Below are positions 13,645 to 22,977 of a stretch of 64,000 nucleotides of DNA, piece by piece (position 1 is the stretch's first letter; each line of letters opens with the position of its first letter). This DNA is from Solirubrobacteraceae bacterium (GTDB lineage Bacteria; Actinomycetota; Thermoleophilia; Solirubrobacterales; Solirubrobacteraceae). The DNA is taken from positions 657,992 to 721,991 of the forward strand of contig JAUJOT010000001.1 of assembly GCA_030447505.1 (NCBI GenBank), written 5' to 3'. The notes beneath the pieces are model-generated. The model searched no databases. It worked only from the letters and a program-made list of their open reading frames with translations, and was not told the origin of the DNA. The position numbers and the translations under genes are program-made.

Positions 13645-15084
13645 GTGAAGCCGGGCCCGCCACCGCTCGCCGACGCCGCCGATCCGCTCGGCAAGCTGCA
13701 GCGCGGGCTCGGCTCGGGCTATCTGTGGGCGCTGGACGCCGATCGCGCGGTCGCGCACGCGCTGCTGATGCACTGCGTCTTCAACGATCCGCGCTGGGAC
13801 CGCCAGCTCGACGACCGCGCCGACTTCCATGCGACGCTCGCGCTCGACGTGCAGCTGCACACCGGCGCGCTCGAGCTGTGGCTGCGCGACAGCGACGAGG
13901 ACGACGCCGATACGACGAGCGACGTGCTGGCGATGCTCGGGCGAATGGCCGTCCGCGGCCACGCCGACGCCCGCCGCGTGCTGCGCGAGTACGTCGCCTA
14001 CGGCCACTTCTGGGCGCGCGCGATCGATCGGCTGATCGGCGACCACGACGCGCTGCACGCCACGATGCCGTGGCCGGAGGTCGTCGCCGGCCTCGACGCC
14101 GTGCTCGTCGAGCGCTTCGGCAGCGACGACGCGCTCGCGGACGCGCTCACCGGCCTCGACCCGCGCGAGCGGCCGTGGACGATGTGGTCGGTCGAGAACC
14201 GCCGCATCGCGCGGGCGTTCGCGCTCGAGCAGCGTGGCGGTGGCGCCGCCCCGGCGCCCAGGGCCTCGTCGCCGAAGCGGCGCAACAGCCGCGAGCGCGA
14301 GCGTCTCCCAGGCGCGCGCCCGCGCGAGATGAGCACCGCCGCGCTGCTGCAGATCGCCGAGGACTCGCGCTGGACGCAGATCGCCGACGAGCTCGCGGGG
14401 CGCGCCGAGCCCGCCGACGTCGAGCTGCTGCTGCAGGCGGCGAACGATCCCGAGGTGCCGATGCGCCGCGCCGCGATCCTCGCGCTCGGACGCCAGGGCC
14501 GGCGCGAGCTGCTGGAGATCGCCGAGCAGGCGACGGCGGACGCCGAGCGCGGCAAGCTGCAGGGCGCGATCGCGCTCGCCCTGGAGGCGATGCCGCTCTC
14601 GCAGACGCGCGCGCTCGCACACGACTGGCTGCAGTCGGCCGACTGGGCGCGGCGGCGCAAGGCGGCCGGGATGCTCGCGACGTGGGCCGAGGACGAGGAC
14701 CTCGAGCCGACGCGGCGCGCGCTGTCGCATGAGCTCGACCTGGGCCTCGACGCAGACGTCTACGTCATCGGCTCGCTCTCCGAGGCGCTCGGCCGCTGCG
14801 GCGTGCACGGGCCGTTCGAGGAGCTGCTGCGCGCCTACGAGGCGATGGCGTACTCCTACGGCCGGCGCTACATCGTCGCCGCGCTGGCCGCGTCGGACCC
14901 GACGTTCGGAGGCGACGTCGCCGTCGAGTGCCTGTGGGACTGCGAGGCCGATACGCGGCGCCTCGCCGCGACGCACGTCGACCGGCGCGTGCGGCTCGCC
15001 TCACAGCGCCTCGACGAGCTCGCGCGCGACAAGGCCCAGGCGGCGTCGGTGCGGGCGGCGGTCGGCGAGCGGTTGCGCGCGTGA
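13645..15084 (+). CDS. HEAT-repeat-like hypothetical protein
   Basis: The 479-residue protein is largely helical. The C-terminal half (from about residue 230) contains HEAT-like units such as DVELLLQAANDPEVPMRRAAILALGRQG and a long region of paired helices. The N-terminal half (residues 15-190) has another helical domain. A basic, Pro/Ala-rich linker (residues 200-225) separates them. HEAT repeats usually serve as protein-binding scaffolds. No catalytic motif is evident. The GTG start was chosen because the frame is best supported from there. The downstream helicase has its own promoter. Confidence 0.7.
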   Translation: MKPGPPPLADAADPLGKLQRGLGSGYLWALDADRAVAHALLMHCVFNDPRWDRQLDDRADFHATLALDVQLHTGALELWLRDSDEDDADTTSDVLAMLGRMAVRGHADARRVLREYVAYGHFWARAIDRLIGDHDALHATMPWPEVVAGLDAVLVERFGSDDALADALTGLDPRERPWTMWSVENRRIARAFALEQRGGGAAPAPRASSPKRRNSRERERLPGARPREMSTAALLQIAEDSRWTQIADELAGRAEPADVELLLQAANDPEVPMRRAAILALGRQGRRELLEIAEQATADAERGKLQGAIALALEAMPLSQTRALAHDWLQSADWARRRKAAGMLATWAEDEDLEPTRRALSHELDLGLDADVYVIGSLSEALGRCGVHGPFEELLRAYEAMAYSYGRRYIVAALAASDPTFGGDVAVECLWDCEADTRRLAATHVDRRVRLASQRLDELARDKAQAASVRAAVGERLRA

Positions 15085-15102
15085 ACGGTCGCACCCACCG
15101 AC

Positions 15103-15108
15103 TAAGCT
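15103..15108 (+). promoter_or_regulatory. -10 element for a probably leaderless helicase mRNA
   Basis: TAAGCT lies exactly 7 bases before the GTG at 15116, so transcription should begin at or next to the start codon. Confidence 0.55.
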
Positions 15109-15115
15109 GGAGCAC

Positions 15116-16537
15116 GTGACCACCTTCGCCGACCTCGGCCTTTCCCCCAGTACCCTCGAGGCGCTCGAGGACGTCGGATACGAGAAGCCGAGCCCGATCC
15201 AGGAGCAGGCGATCCCGCCGATGCTCGAAGGACGAGACGTCATCGGCCAGGCGCAGACGGGCTCGGGCAAGACGGCCGCCTTCGGCCTGCCGATCATCGA
15301 GTATGTCGACCCCACCGAGCCCGAGGTGCAGGCGCTGATCCTGACCCCGACGCGCGAGCTGTGCATCCAGGTCACGCAGGCGATCCGCGCCTACGCGCAG
15401 CGCAAGGGCGCCGACGTCGTCGCCGTCTTCGGCGGCGCGCCGATCCGCACGCAGCAGGCCCAGCTGAAGGCCGGCGGCCACATCGTCGTCGGCACCGTCG
15501 GGCGGGTGCTCGACCTCATCAGCCGCCACTCGCTGGTGCTGGACGCCTGCCGCTTCGTCGTGCTCGACGAGGCCGACGAGATGCTCGACCTCGGCTTCCT
15601 CGAGGACGTCGAGAAGATCCTGCGCCTGACGCCCAACAGCCGTCAGACGGCGCTCTTCAGCGCGACGATGCCGCCGCCGATCCGCAAGCTCGCCGACAAC
15701 TACCTCTACGACCCCGAGCACGTCAAGGTCCAGTCGGCGACGCTCACCGTCGACTCGGTGGAGCAGTTCCAGGTCAGCGTGAAGACGGCCGACAAGGCCG
15801 ACAAGCTCGTCGAGCTGCTCGAGGCCGAGCGGCCCGACCAGGCGATCGTCTTCGCGCGCACGAAGATCCGCACCGACCAGCTCTACAAGAAGATGCGCGA
15901 CCGCGGATTCAACGTCAAGGCGCTGCACGGCGACATGTCGCAGGGCGCGCGCGACGGCGTGATGCTCGGCTTCAAGGGCGGCCGCGTGCCGATCCTCGTC
16001 GCCACCGACGTCGCCGCTCGCGGCCTCGACATCTCGACCGTGACGCACGTCGTGAACTTCGACGTGCCGCGCTCGCCCGACGTCTACGTGCACCGGATCG
16101 GTCGCACGGGCCGCGTCGGGCGCTCGGGCCGCGCGATCACGTTCGTCGAGCCGCGCCAGGAGAAGGAGCTCGACGCGATCGAGCGCCACATCGGCATCGA
16201 GCTCACGCCGTGGGAGGCCGGCGCGCACGTGCAGCCGGCGAAGGTCGTCGAGCGACCGCGGCGCCACAGCAAGCCGCACGTCTCGCGCAACGGCGACGAG
16301 GAGTACGCGAAGCTGATCGTCGCCGGCGGGCGCTCCGCCGGGATCGAGGTCGCCGACCTCGTCAGCGCCGTGACGCATGCGGCCGACATCGACGGCGAGG
16401 CGGTGCGCGACGTCAAGGTCCTCGAGCACTTCGCGTTCCTGTCGGTGCCCGCGACCGACGCCCAGCGCATCGCCGAGGCCGTCGACGGCGAGCGGGTGCG
16501 CGGGCGACGGATCAGAGTCGAGCCCGCCAAGGTCTGA
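15116..16537 (+). CDS. DEAD-box ATP-dependent RNA helicase
   Basis: The 473-residue protein carries the helicase motifs in order: the Q motif (KPSPIQEQ), Walker A (AQTGSGKT), PTRELCIQ, DEAD (VLDEADEM), SAT, IVFARTK, ARGLDI and HRIGRTGR. After the two RecA-like domains, residues about 385-473 resemble the DbpA-type RNA-binding domain (IVAGGRSAGIEVADLVSAVT), which in E. coli DbpA and Bacillus YxiN recognises 23S rRNA. A role in ribosome assembly or RNA turnover is therefore likely. The GTG start sits 7 bases after a TAAGCT hexamer. Confidence 0.95.
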   Translation: MTTFADLGLSPSTLEALEDVGYEKPSPIQEQAIPPMLEGRDVIGQAQTGSGKTAAFGLPIIEYVDPTEPEVQALILTPTRELCIQVTQAIRAYAQRKGADVVAVFGGAPIRTQQAQLKAGGHIVVGTVGRVLDLISRHSLVLDACRFVVLDEADEMLDLGFLEDVEKILRLTPNSRQTALFSATMPPPIRKLADNYLYDPEHVKVQSATLTVDSVEQFQVSVKTADKADKLVELLEAERPDQAIVFARTKIRTDQLYKKMRDRGFNVKALHGDMSQGARDGVMLGFKGGRVPILVATDVAARGLDISTVTHVVNFDVPRSPDVYVHRIGRTGRVGRSGRAITFVEPRQEKELDAIERHIGIELTPWEAGAHVQPAKVVERPRRHSKPHVSRNGDEEYAKLIVAGGRSAGIEVADLVSAVTHAADIDGEAVRDVKVLEHFAFLSVPATDAQRIAEAVDGERVRGRRIRVEPAKV

Positions 16538-16605
16538 CGGTTTCGCGGTTCGCTATCGGAACCGATGATCTCCCCGCGACGCGACACCTCCAGCGATCGG
16601 CTGCG

Positions 16606-17019
16606 ATGACCTCCCCGCGACGTCACCGTCAGGAACGCAACGTCCTGGGCGGGCAGCTCGAGTCGTGCGGCAGCGACCCGATGACGGGCTTCTACCGCGA
16701 CGGCTGCTGCAGCACCGGGCCGGAGGATCTCGGCAGCCACACGATCTGCGCGGTCGTGACCGAGGAGTTCCTCGAGCACCAGCGCAGCATCGGCAACGAC
16801 CTCAGCACGCCGATGCCGATGTACCGCTTCCCCGGACTCGTCGCAGGCGACCGCTGGTGCGTGACCGCGGCGAACTGGCTGCGCGCCCACGAGGACGGCG
16901 CAGCCGCCTTCGTCGTGCTCGCCTCGACGCACGAGCGGGCGCTGGACATCGTGCCGCTGGAGGCGCTGCGCGCGCATGGCGTCGACGTCCCGACGGATCC
17001 CGGCATGCTGGCCGACTGA
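16606..17019 (+). CDS. DUF2237 family protein
   Basis: The 137-residue protein matches DUF2237 closely: NVLGGQLESCGSDPMTGFYRDG, then CCSTGPEDLGSHTICAVVTEEFL, NDLSTPMP, and GDRWCVTAANW. The family is widespread and uncharacterised. Several conserved cysteines (LESC, DGCC, HTIC, RWC) suggest metal or redox chemistry, which is inference. The start ATG lies within the second copy of an 18-base direct repeat (gatgaYctccccgcgacg) whose first copy is 41 bases upstream. Confidence 0.9.
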   Translation: MTSPRRHRQERNVLGGQLESCGSDPMTGFYRDGCCSTGPEDLGSHTICAVVTEEFLEHQRSIGNDLSTPMPMYRFPGLVAGDRWCVTAANWLRAHEDGAAAFVVLASTHERALDIVPLEALRAHGVDVPTDPGMLAD

Positions 17020-17049
17020 CCGCCCGCAACTCCTCCTGAGCCGGCGCGT

Positions 17050-17055
17050 TACCCT
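17050..17055 (+). promoter_or_regulatory. -10 element before the zinc-ribbon gene
   Basis: TACCCT lies 8 bases before the GTG at 17064, consistent with a leaderless or nearly leaderless transcript. Confidence 0.45.
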
Positions 17056-17063
17056 TCCCTGAC

Positions 17064-18149
17064 GTGGCATTGCTCCTCAAAGACCGCGATGCGAGCGCCG
17101 AGGCAGTCGATCGACGCCCCGGCGGCGCCGTCTCGACCGCGGCTCCGGACTACCCCTGCGAGGTCTGCGGGGCGGCGATGGAGCGCGGGCAGGACTGGTG
17201 CCTGGAGTGCGGGACGGCCGCTCCCGGCCGGCTCGGCGCGCGTCCCGGCTGGCGTGCGGCGTTCACCGTCGTCGGGCTGACGACGCTGCTGCTGCTGTGC
17301 GCGGTCGTCGCGGCCTACGCCGCGCTGACCGGCGACGCCGAGCGCAGCGCGTCGACCGCGCCCCCCGTCGCCTCCGGCGACCCGATCATCGCGCAGACCC
17401 CGGGCGCCGCCCCCGGAGCGGCGCCGGCAGCGATCCCCGTCCAGCCGGGCGCGACCGGTCCGAACACGACGCCGCCGCCGGCGCCGGCCAACGCGGTCCC
17501 GATCATCCCGGCGCAGCCGCCCGCGCCCGCGACGAACACGCCCCTCGCGCCACCGCCACCGCCACCGCCCGCCGCGGGGACGAAGAGCTCCGGCGCGGCC
17601 GACGGCAACAGCACCGGCTCGACCGGCTCGACCGGCGATTCGGGCGCCGGCACCGGGTCGACAGGGGCGACGCGGACCAGCAGCGGGCTCATCGCGCTCG
17701 CGAAGGACGCCGCCAAGACGTACAACCAGCCGGCGCGGGCCGGCGCCGAGTTCGGCCCCGCCGCCTCCGCCGTCGACGGCAAGCCCGACACCGTCTGGGA
17801 CGTCGTCGTGCCCGCCGACGGCCAGCCGATCGCGGCCGGCCTGGTGCTCGACCTCGGCAAGCCCTACGCGCTGCGCTCGCTGCGGCTCGTCACCCCGACG
17901 CCCGGCTTCACGGTCGAGATCTACGGCGCCAGGAGTGCGAAGGAGCTTCCGGCGGACGTCATCGACAAGCGCTGGATCCACCTCACCGACAAGAAGGGCG
18001 TCAAGGACGGCGACCCGATCTCGCTCAAGGGCAAGGGCGACGGCGCGAAGGTCCAGCTTCTGCTGCTCTACATGACGGACCCGGCCGAGCCCAGCGACCC
18101 GCGGATCGCGATCGGCGACATCGCGCTGCGCGGCGCGCCCAGCCTCTAA
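17064..18149 (+). CDS. Zinc-ribbon, single-pass membrane protein with discoidin-like C-terminal domain
   Basis: The 361-residue protein begins with a cytoplasmic zinc ribbon (CEVCGAAMERGQDWCLECG, residues 32-50), followed by one membrane helix (about 70-92, FTVVGLTTLLLLCAVVAAYAAL), a long Pro/Ala/Gly/Thr-rich linker and a C-terminal beta-rich domain (about 210-361). That domain has the feel of an F5/8-type discoidin fold (AVDGKPDTVWDVV, LVLDLGKPYALRSLRLVT). It probably binds an extracytoplasmic ligand such as a glycan. The layout resembles actinobacterial protein-kinase extracellular domains, but the kinase domain is absent. Function unknown. Confidence 0.75.
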   Translation: MALLLKDRDASAEAVDRRPGGAVSTAAPDYPCEVCGAAMERGQDWCLECGTAAPGRLGARPGWRAAFTVVGLTTLLLLCAVVAAYAALTGDAERSASTAPPVASGDPIIAQTPGAAPGAAPAAIPVQPGATGPNTTPPPAPANAVPIIPAQPPAPATNTPLAPPPPPPPAAGTKSSGAADGNSTGSTGSTGDSGAGTGSTGATRTSSGLIALAKDAAKTYNQPARAGAEFGPAASAVDGKPDTVWDVVVPADGQPIAAGLVLDLGKPYALRSLRLVTPTPGFTVEIYGARSAKELPADVIDKRWIHLTDKKGVKDGDPISLKGKGDGAKVQLLLLYMTDPAEPSDPRIAIGDIALRGAPSL

Positions 18150-18152
18150 GCT
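18147..18152 (+). promoter_or_regulatory. -10 element overlapping a stop codon, before the cyclophilin gene
   Basis: TAAGCT includes the TAA stop of the previous gene and lies 6 bases before the ATG at 18159, suggesting a leaderless cyclophilin transcript. Confidence 0.5.
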
Positions 18153-18158
18153 CCCGGC

Positions 18159-18617
18159 ATGTCTGCAGCCGCAATGCGCACCACCGAGGGCGTCATCGTC
18201 TTCGAGCTCTTCGACGACGATGCGCCCGAGACCGTGGCCAACTTCAAGAAGCTGGCCAGCGAGGGCTTCTACGACGGCCTGCCGTTCCATCGCGTGATCA
18301 AGGACTTCATGATCCAGGGCGGGTGCCCGCAGGGCACCGGCACCGGTGGCCCCGGCTATCAGTTCGACGACGAGTTCAACGACCACAAGATCGTCCGCGG
18401 CGCGCTCGCGATGGCGAACGCCGGGCCCAACACGAACGGCTCGCAGTTCTTCATCGTCACGACCGACGCCGCACCCTGGCTCGACGGCAAGCACACCGTC
18501 TTCGGCGAGGTCACCGGCGGGATGGAGGTCGTCGACAAGATCGAGAACGTGCCGACGAAGGGCGCCGACCGACCGATCGAGCCGATCATGATCGCCTCGA
18601 TCGAGCTCGGCGACTAG
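18159..18617 (+). CDS. Peptidyl-prolyl cis-trans isomerase, cyclophilin type
   Basis: The 152-residue protein is a single cyclophilin domain. It has the active-site stretch [13 protein letters not shown] with the catalytic Arg, the NTNGSQFFI motif, and the C-terminal [13 protein letters not shown]. It catalyses cis-trans isomerisation of prolyl bonds during protein folding. No signal peptide is present, so it is cytosolic. Length is normal for the compact bacterial form. Confidence 0.95.
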   Translation: MSAAAMRTTEGVIVFELFDDDAPETVANFKKLASEGFYDGLPFHRVIKDFMIQGGCPQGTGTGGPGYQFDDEFNDHKIVRGALAMANAGPNTNGSQFFIVTTDAAPWLDGKHTVFGEVTGGMEVVDKIENVPTKGADRPIEPIMIASIELGD

Positions 18618-18633
18618 CGCGCGCCGGCGAGGC

Positions 18634-19458
18634 TTGGACCTCCTCCAAGCCATCGTCCTGGGAATCGTCCAAGGGCTCACGGAGTTTCTGCCGATCTCCA
18701 GCAGCGGGCACCTGCGGATCGTCCCCGCCTTCGCCGGCTGGGACGACCCGGGCGCCGCGTTCACCGCCGTCATCCAGCTCGGGACGATGGCGGCCGTCGT
18801 CCTGTACTTTCGCGACGACCTGATCCGCATCGCACGCGCATGGCTCGGATCGCTGCGCGACCCGTCGCTGCGCTCGGATCTCGACGCGCGCCTGGGCTGG
18901 TACCTCATCCTCGGGACGCTCCCGATCGTCGTCTTCGGCGTCCTGTTCGCAGACCAGATCGAGAACGGCGCCCGCGACCTGTACCTGATCGGCACGACGC
19001 TGATCCTGCTCGGCATCGTGCTGCTCGCCGCCGAGAAGGTCTCGCGGCGAGAGCGCGAGCTGTCGGCGATCACGCGCCGTGACGCGATCGTCGTCGGCTT
19101 CGCGCAGGCGCTTGCGCTGATTCCCGGCGTGTCGCGCTCGGGCGCGACGATCAGCGCCGGCCTGTTTCTCGGGATGGACCGCGTCTCGGCCGCGCGCTTC
19201 TCGTTTCTGCTCTCGATCCCCGCTGTCGTGCTGAGCGGCGTCTACGAGCTCAAGGACGTCCTGGGCGGCAGCGCCGAGGGCGCCGCCGGCCTCGGCCCGA
19301 CCGCCGTCGCGACCGTCTTCGCCTTCGTCTCGGGCTACGTCTCGATCGCGTTTCTGCTGAGGTTCCTGACAACCCATACGACGGCCGTCTTCGTCGCCTA
19401 CCGGGTCGCGCTGGGCGCCGTCGTGCTCGTGCTCGCCGCCACCGGCACGATCGCCTGA
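18634..19458 (+). CDS. uppP: Undecaprenyl-diphosphatase (UppP/BacA)
   Basis: The 274-residue integral membrane protein has both signature motifs of UppP: EFLPISSSGHL near residue 17 and PGVSRSGATISAGLF near residue 165. The enzyme dephosphorylates undecaprenyl diphosphate to recycle the lipid carrier for peptidoglycan synthesis; the homologue is linked to bacitracin resistance. About eight membrane helices are visible. The TTG start gives the standard N-terminus DLLQAIVLGIVQGLTEF. It follows the cyclophilin gene by 16 bases. Confidence 0.96.
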   Translation: MDLLQAIVLGIVQGLTEFLPISSSGHLRIVPAFAGWDDPGAAFTAVIQLGTMAAVVLYFRDDLIRIARAWLGSLRDPSLRSDLDARLGWYLILGTLPIVVFGVLFADQIENGARDLYLIGTTLILLGIVLLAAEKVSRRERELSAITRRDAIVVGFAQALALIPGVSRSGATISAGLFLGMDRVSAARFSFLLSIPAVVLSGVYELKDVLGGSAEGAAGLGPTAVATVFAFVSGYVSIAFLLRFLTTHTTAVFVAYRVALGAVVLVLAATGTIA

Positions 19459-19534
19459 GGGCGTCCTGCCGTGGCGAGAAGGCTCACTCCGGGTAGGTTC
19501 GACAGCACGTCGAGAACGAGGAAGGACAACTGAC

Positions 19535-21079
19535 ATGGCCAGCGTCGACAGCACGGCCGCCCAGCGCACGAACGGCCACTGCGGCGGCGCCGAGATCCCC
19601 GTCGAGAACCCCGCCACCGGCGAGGTCGTCGCGCACGTCGCGGACCTGCCCGCCGACCGCGTCGCGGAGCTCGCCCGTCTCGGCCGCGCCGCCCAGCCGG
19701 GCTGGCAGGCGATGGGATTCGAGGGCCGCGGGCGCGTCATCCGGCGGATGCAGAAGTGGATCATGGACGACTGGGAGCGGATCGTCGCGACGATCGTCTC
19801 GGAGACGGGCAAGACCTACGAGGACGCCTTTCTCGTCGAGATCAACTACGCGGGCGGCGCGATCGACTACTGGATCAAACACGCTCCGAAGTTCCTCGCC
19901 GACGAGCCGGTGCACGTCAAGACGCTCGCCGGCATCGGCAAGAAGATGATCGTCCGCTACGAGCCGCTGGGCCTGATCGGCGTCATCGGGCCCTGGAACT
20001 ATCCGCTGATCAACTCCTTTGGCGACTGCATCCCGGCGCTGCTCGCCGGCAACAGCGTGATCCTCAAGCCGTCCGAGATCACGCCGCTGACGTCGCTGCT
20101 GCTCGCGCAGGGTCTCGCCGAGAGCGGGCTGCCCGAGGCCGTGCTGCAGGTCGCGACCGGCCGCGGGGAGACCGGCGCCGCGGTCGTCGACGAGGTCGAC
20201 ATGATCATGTTCACCGGGTCGACGGCGACCGGCAGGAAGGTGATGGCGCGCGCCGCCGAGACGCTCACGCCGGTCGCGCTGGAGCTCGGCGGCAAGGACC
20301 CGATGATCGTCCTCTCCGACGCCGACCTCGAGCGCGCCGCCAACCTCGCCGTCTACTACTCGATGCTCAACGGCGGCCAGACGTGCATCTCGATCGAGCG
20401 CGTCTATGTCGAGGAGCCCGTCTACGACGAGTTCGTGCGCAGGGTCGTCGACAAGGTCGGCGTGCTGCGCCAGGGCGAGTCGGCCGCTCCGGCGACGGTC
20501 GAGGTCGGCGCGATGACGTTGCCCAGGCAGCTCGACGTCGTCGAGGAGCACGTGCGCGACGCGGTCGCCAAGGGCGCGCGGGCACTGACGGGCGGCAGGC
20601 GCCGCCCGGGCAAGGGCACGTTCTACGAGCCGACCGTGCTCGTCGACGTCGATCACACGATGAAGGCGATGACCGAGGAGACCTTCGGCCCGACGCTTGC
20701 GATCATGAGGGTCGGCGACGCCGAGGAGGCGCTGACGCTCGCCAACGACTCGCCGTACGGGCTCGGCGGCGCGGTCTTCACGGCCGACCGCGCGCGTGGC
20801 GAGCAGCTTGCGCGGCGGATGCAGGCGGGCGCCGTCTGCGTCAACGACGCGCTGCTGAACTACGTCGCGGTCGAGCTGCCGATGGGCGGCTGGAAGGCGT
20901 CCGGCCTGGGCACGCGTCACGGCGCGAGCGGGATCAGGAAGTTCACCAAGCAGCAGTCGCTGTTCGTCAGCCGGGTGCACCTCAAGAACGACGTCTTCAT
21001 GTTCCCGTACAGGCCGACGGTCTCCAAGGCGCTGTTCCGCGGCCTGCGGCTGCTCTACGGCCGCGCCCGGCGCCGCTGA
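19535..21079 (+). CDS. NAD(P)-dependent aldehyde dehydrogenase family protein
   Basis: The 514-residue protein has the ALDH fold signatures: GPWNYPLINSFGD and KPSEITPLTS for cofactor binding, FTGSTATGR, the catalytic-base Glu in ALELGGKDP (about residue 249) and the catalytic Cys in NGGQTCISIER (about residue 283). It oxidises an aldehyde to a carboxylate. The sequence looks most like succinate-semialdehyde or fatty-aldehyde dehydrogenases, but the substrate cannot be fixed by eye. Unlike many neighbours it has a leader with a strong ribosome-binding site (GAGGAAGGA) before its ATG. Confidence 0.92.
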   Translation: MASVDSTAAQRTNGHCGGAEIPVENPATGEVVAHVADLPADRVAELARLGRAAQPGWQAMGFEGRGRVIRRMQKWIMDDWERIVATIVSETGKTYEDAFLVEINYAGGAIDYWIKHAPKFLADEPVHVKTLAGIGKKMIVRYEPLGLIGVIGPWNYPLINSFGDCIPALLAGNSVILKPSEITPLTSLLLAQGLAESGLPEAVLQVATGRGETGAAVVDEVDMIMFTGSTATGRKVMARAAETLTPVALELGGKDPMIVLSDADLERAANLAVYYSMLNGGQTCISIERVYVEEPVYDEFVRRVVDKVGVLRQGESAAPATVEVGAMTLPRQLDVVEEHVRDAVAKGARALTGGRRRPGKGTFYEPTVLVDVDHTMKAMTEETFGPTLAIMRVGDAEEALTLANDSPYGLGGAVFTADRARGEQLARRMQAGAVCVNDALLNYVAVELPMGGWKASGLGTRHGASGIRKFTKQQSLFVSRVHLKNDVFMFPYRPTVSKALFRGLRLLYGRARRR

Positions 21080-21128
21080 GGCTGCGCGCAGCCGGCGCAA
21101 CAGCCCGTAGATGAGGGAGTAGGCCCTG

Positions 21129-21980
21129 ATGGCCGCGATCGCCCTCGGGCTGGCCTCCTCGGTGGTGTGGGGGCTGGCGGACTATCTCGGCGGGCTGAAG
21201 AGCCGCACGTTCTGCGTGCCCGTGGTGCTCGCGATGATGTACCTGTCGTCGCTGGCGGTGATGCTCGCGTTCGTCGCGCTGCGCGGCGAGGGCCCCCCGG
21301 CGTCCGAGCACGTGCTGGCGTCGCTGGCCGCCGGGCTCGTCGGGATCGCCGGGCTGGCGGCGTTCTACCGCGCGCTTGCGATCGGCACGATGAGCGTCGT
21401 CGCGCCGATCGCCGCGACCGGCGTCGCGCTGCCGGTGATCGTCGGGCTGATCGGCGGCGACGACCCCGGCCCGGTCAGATCGGCCGGCCTGGCGCTCGCG
21501 GTCGTCGGCGTCGTGCTCGCCTCGCGCGAGGACGACGAGGGCGCGGCGCACGTGCGACAGCAGCGCTTGAGCATCGCGCTCGCGATCGTCGCCGGGCTCG
21601 GCTTCGGGTCGTACTTCGTGCTCGCCGAGATCGGCTCCCGCGGCGACGTCGCGTGGGCGCTCCTGCTGTCGCGCACGTCGGGGTTCCCGCTGATCGCGAC
21701 GATCGCGCTGGTCGTCGTGCGGCGCGGCGCGGCGCGGCCGCGCCGGCGCGCGCTGGCGGCGCTGGCGGGGATCGGGCTGCTCGACCTCGCCGCGAACTTC
21801 TTCTACAACTACGCCTCGACGATCGGCGAGCTGTCGAGCGTCGCCGTCGCGAGCTCCCTGTACCCGGTGACGACCGTGATGCTCGCCGCACTGCTGCTCG
21901 GCGAGCGCGTCCAGGGCATGCAGCGGATCGGCGTGATCGTCGCGCTGGCGGGCGTGGTGCTGATCGCGGCCGGCGCCTAG
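21129..21980 (+). CDS. EamA/DMT family transporter
   Basis: The 283-residue protein consists of about ten hydrophobic helices in two homologous halves, as in the drug/metabolite transporter superfamily. The first half starts AIALGLASSVVWGLADYLGG and the second starts near SIALAIVAGLGFGSYFVL. The motif LYPVTTVMLAALLLGERV near the end is typical of EamA domains. It probably exports a small metabolite; substrate unknown. Start chosen at the ATG after a gggag-like site. Confidence 0.9.
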   Translation: MAAIALGLASSVVWGLADYLGGLKSRTFCVPVVLAMMYLSSLAVMLAFVALRGEGPPASEHVLASLAAGLVGIAGLAAFYRALAIGTMSVVAPIAATGVALPVIVGLIGGDDPGPVRSAGLALAVVGVVLASREDDEGAAHVRQQRLSIALAIVAGLGFGSYFVLAEIGSRGDVAWALLLSRTSGFPLIATIALVVVRRGAARPRRRALAALAGIGLLDLAANFFYNYASTIGELSSVAVASSLYPVTTVMLAALLLGERVQGMQRIGVIVALAGVVLIAAGA

Positions 21981-22032
21981 CGCGCAGTCGGTCGCCTGAG
22001 CGGCCCATAGCTCACGGTCGGCGCCGGCGTCT

Positions 22033-22968
22033 GTGCGGCGGGTGAGCCGGCTGCCACCTGTCAGCCTTCTCGGCGTGCCGTCACTCGCCGCCGCCGCGTT
22101 TCAGTTCGAGCCGCTGCAGCTTGCGCCCGCGCTCGCGTTCGGGCTGATGTACCGCGTCCGCGCACGGCGGCTCGCCGAGCTCGGGCGCCCGCTGCCCGCC
22201 TGGCGCCAGGCCTGTTTTTTCGGCGGGCTCGCGCTGATCGCGGTCACGCTCGTCTCGCCGCTCGCCGGCCTGGCCGACGAGGTCTTCTGGGCGCACATGG
22301 CCGAGCACCTGCTGCTCGCCGACCTCGGCGCGCTGCTGCTCGTGCTCGGCTTCACCGGACCGCTGCTGGCGCCGCTGCTGCGCACGACGGCGCTCGGCTG
22401 GCTGCGCCATCTCGCTCATCCGGTCCCGGCGTTCGGGCTGTGGGCGGCGAACCTCTTCTTCTGGCACCTCGTCGGCCCGCACGAGGCCGCGGTCGACGAC
22501 GACGTCGTCCACGCGCTGCAGCACATGCTGTTCGTCGGCTTCGGGATCAACGTCTGGATGGCGCTGCTCGGGCCGCTGCCCAAGCCGGCGTGGTTCGGCA
22601 ACTTCGCGAAGCTGCTCTACATCGTCGTCGTGCGGCTGACGTCGACCGTCCTGGCCAACGTCTTCGTCTGGAGCGACGACGCGTTCTTCGGCGTCTACGC
22701 CGACGGCGAGCGCGCGAACGCGATCACGCCGCACACCGACCAGGTCATCGCCGGCTCGATCATGATGGTCGAGGGCTCGATCCTCACGATCTGCCTGTTC
22801 GGCTGGCTGTTTCTGCGCAGCGCGCGCGAGGGACAGGAGCGCCAGGAGCTGCTCGACCTCGCCGCGGCCGGCGGCGTCGCGCTCGACGAGCGGCGCGCCG
22901 CGCGCGCGGTCTCGGCCGGACGCGCAGGCGAGCTCAGACGACGCATCGAGGATGACGCCACCCGCTAA
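22033..22968 (+). CDS. ctaG: CtaG-type cytochrome c oxidase assembly protein
   Basis: The 311-residue protein has about seven membrane helices with the conserved His-rich stretches of the caa3-type CtaG family: FWAHMAEHLLLADLGALLLVLG, LFFWHLVGP and HALQHMLFVGFG. These proteins help insert copper into cytochrome oxidase in Gram-positive bacteria. The GTG at 22033 was used; an in-frame GTG at 22042 is equally plausible. No oxidase subunit genes are in the window. Confidence 0.88.
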   Translation: MRRVSRLPPVSLLGVPSLAAAAFQFEPLQLAPALAFGLMYRVRARRLAELGRPLPAWRQACFFGGLALIAVTLVSPLAGLADEVFWAHMAEHLLLADLGALLLVLGFTGPLLAPLLRTTALGWLRHLAHPVPAFGLWAANLFFWHLVGPHEAAVDDDVVHALQHMLFVGFGINVWMALLGPLPKPAWFGNFAKLLYIVVVRLTSTVLANVFVWSDDAFFGVYADGERANAITPHTDQVIAGSIMMVEGSILTICLFGWLFLRSAREGQERQELLDLAAAGGVALDERRAARAVSAGRAGELRRRIEDDATR

Positions 22969-22971
22969 CGT
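22966..22971 (+). promoter_or_regulatory. -10 element overlapping the ctaG stop codon
   Basis: TAACGT includes the TAA stop of ctaG and lies 6 bases before the ATG at 22978. Confidence 0.45.
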
Positions 22972-22977
22972 GCACGC

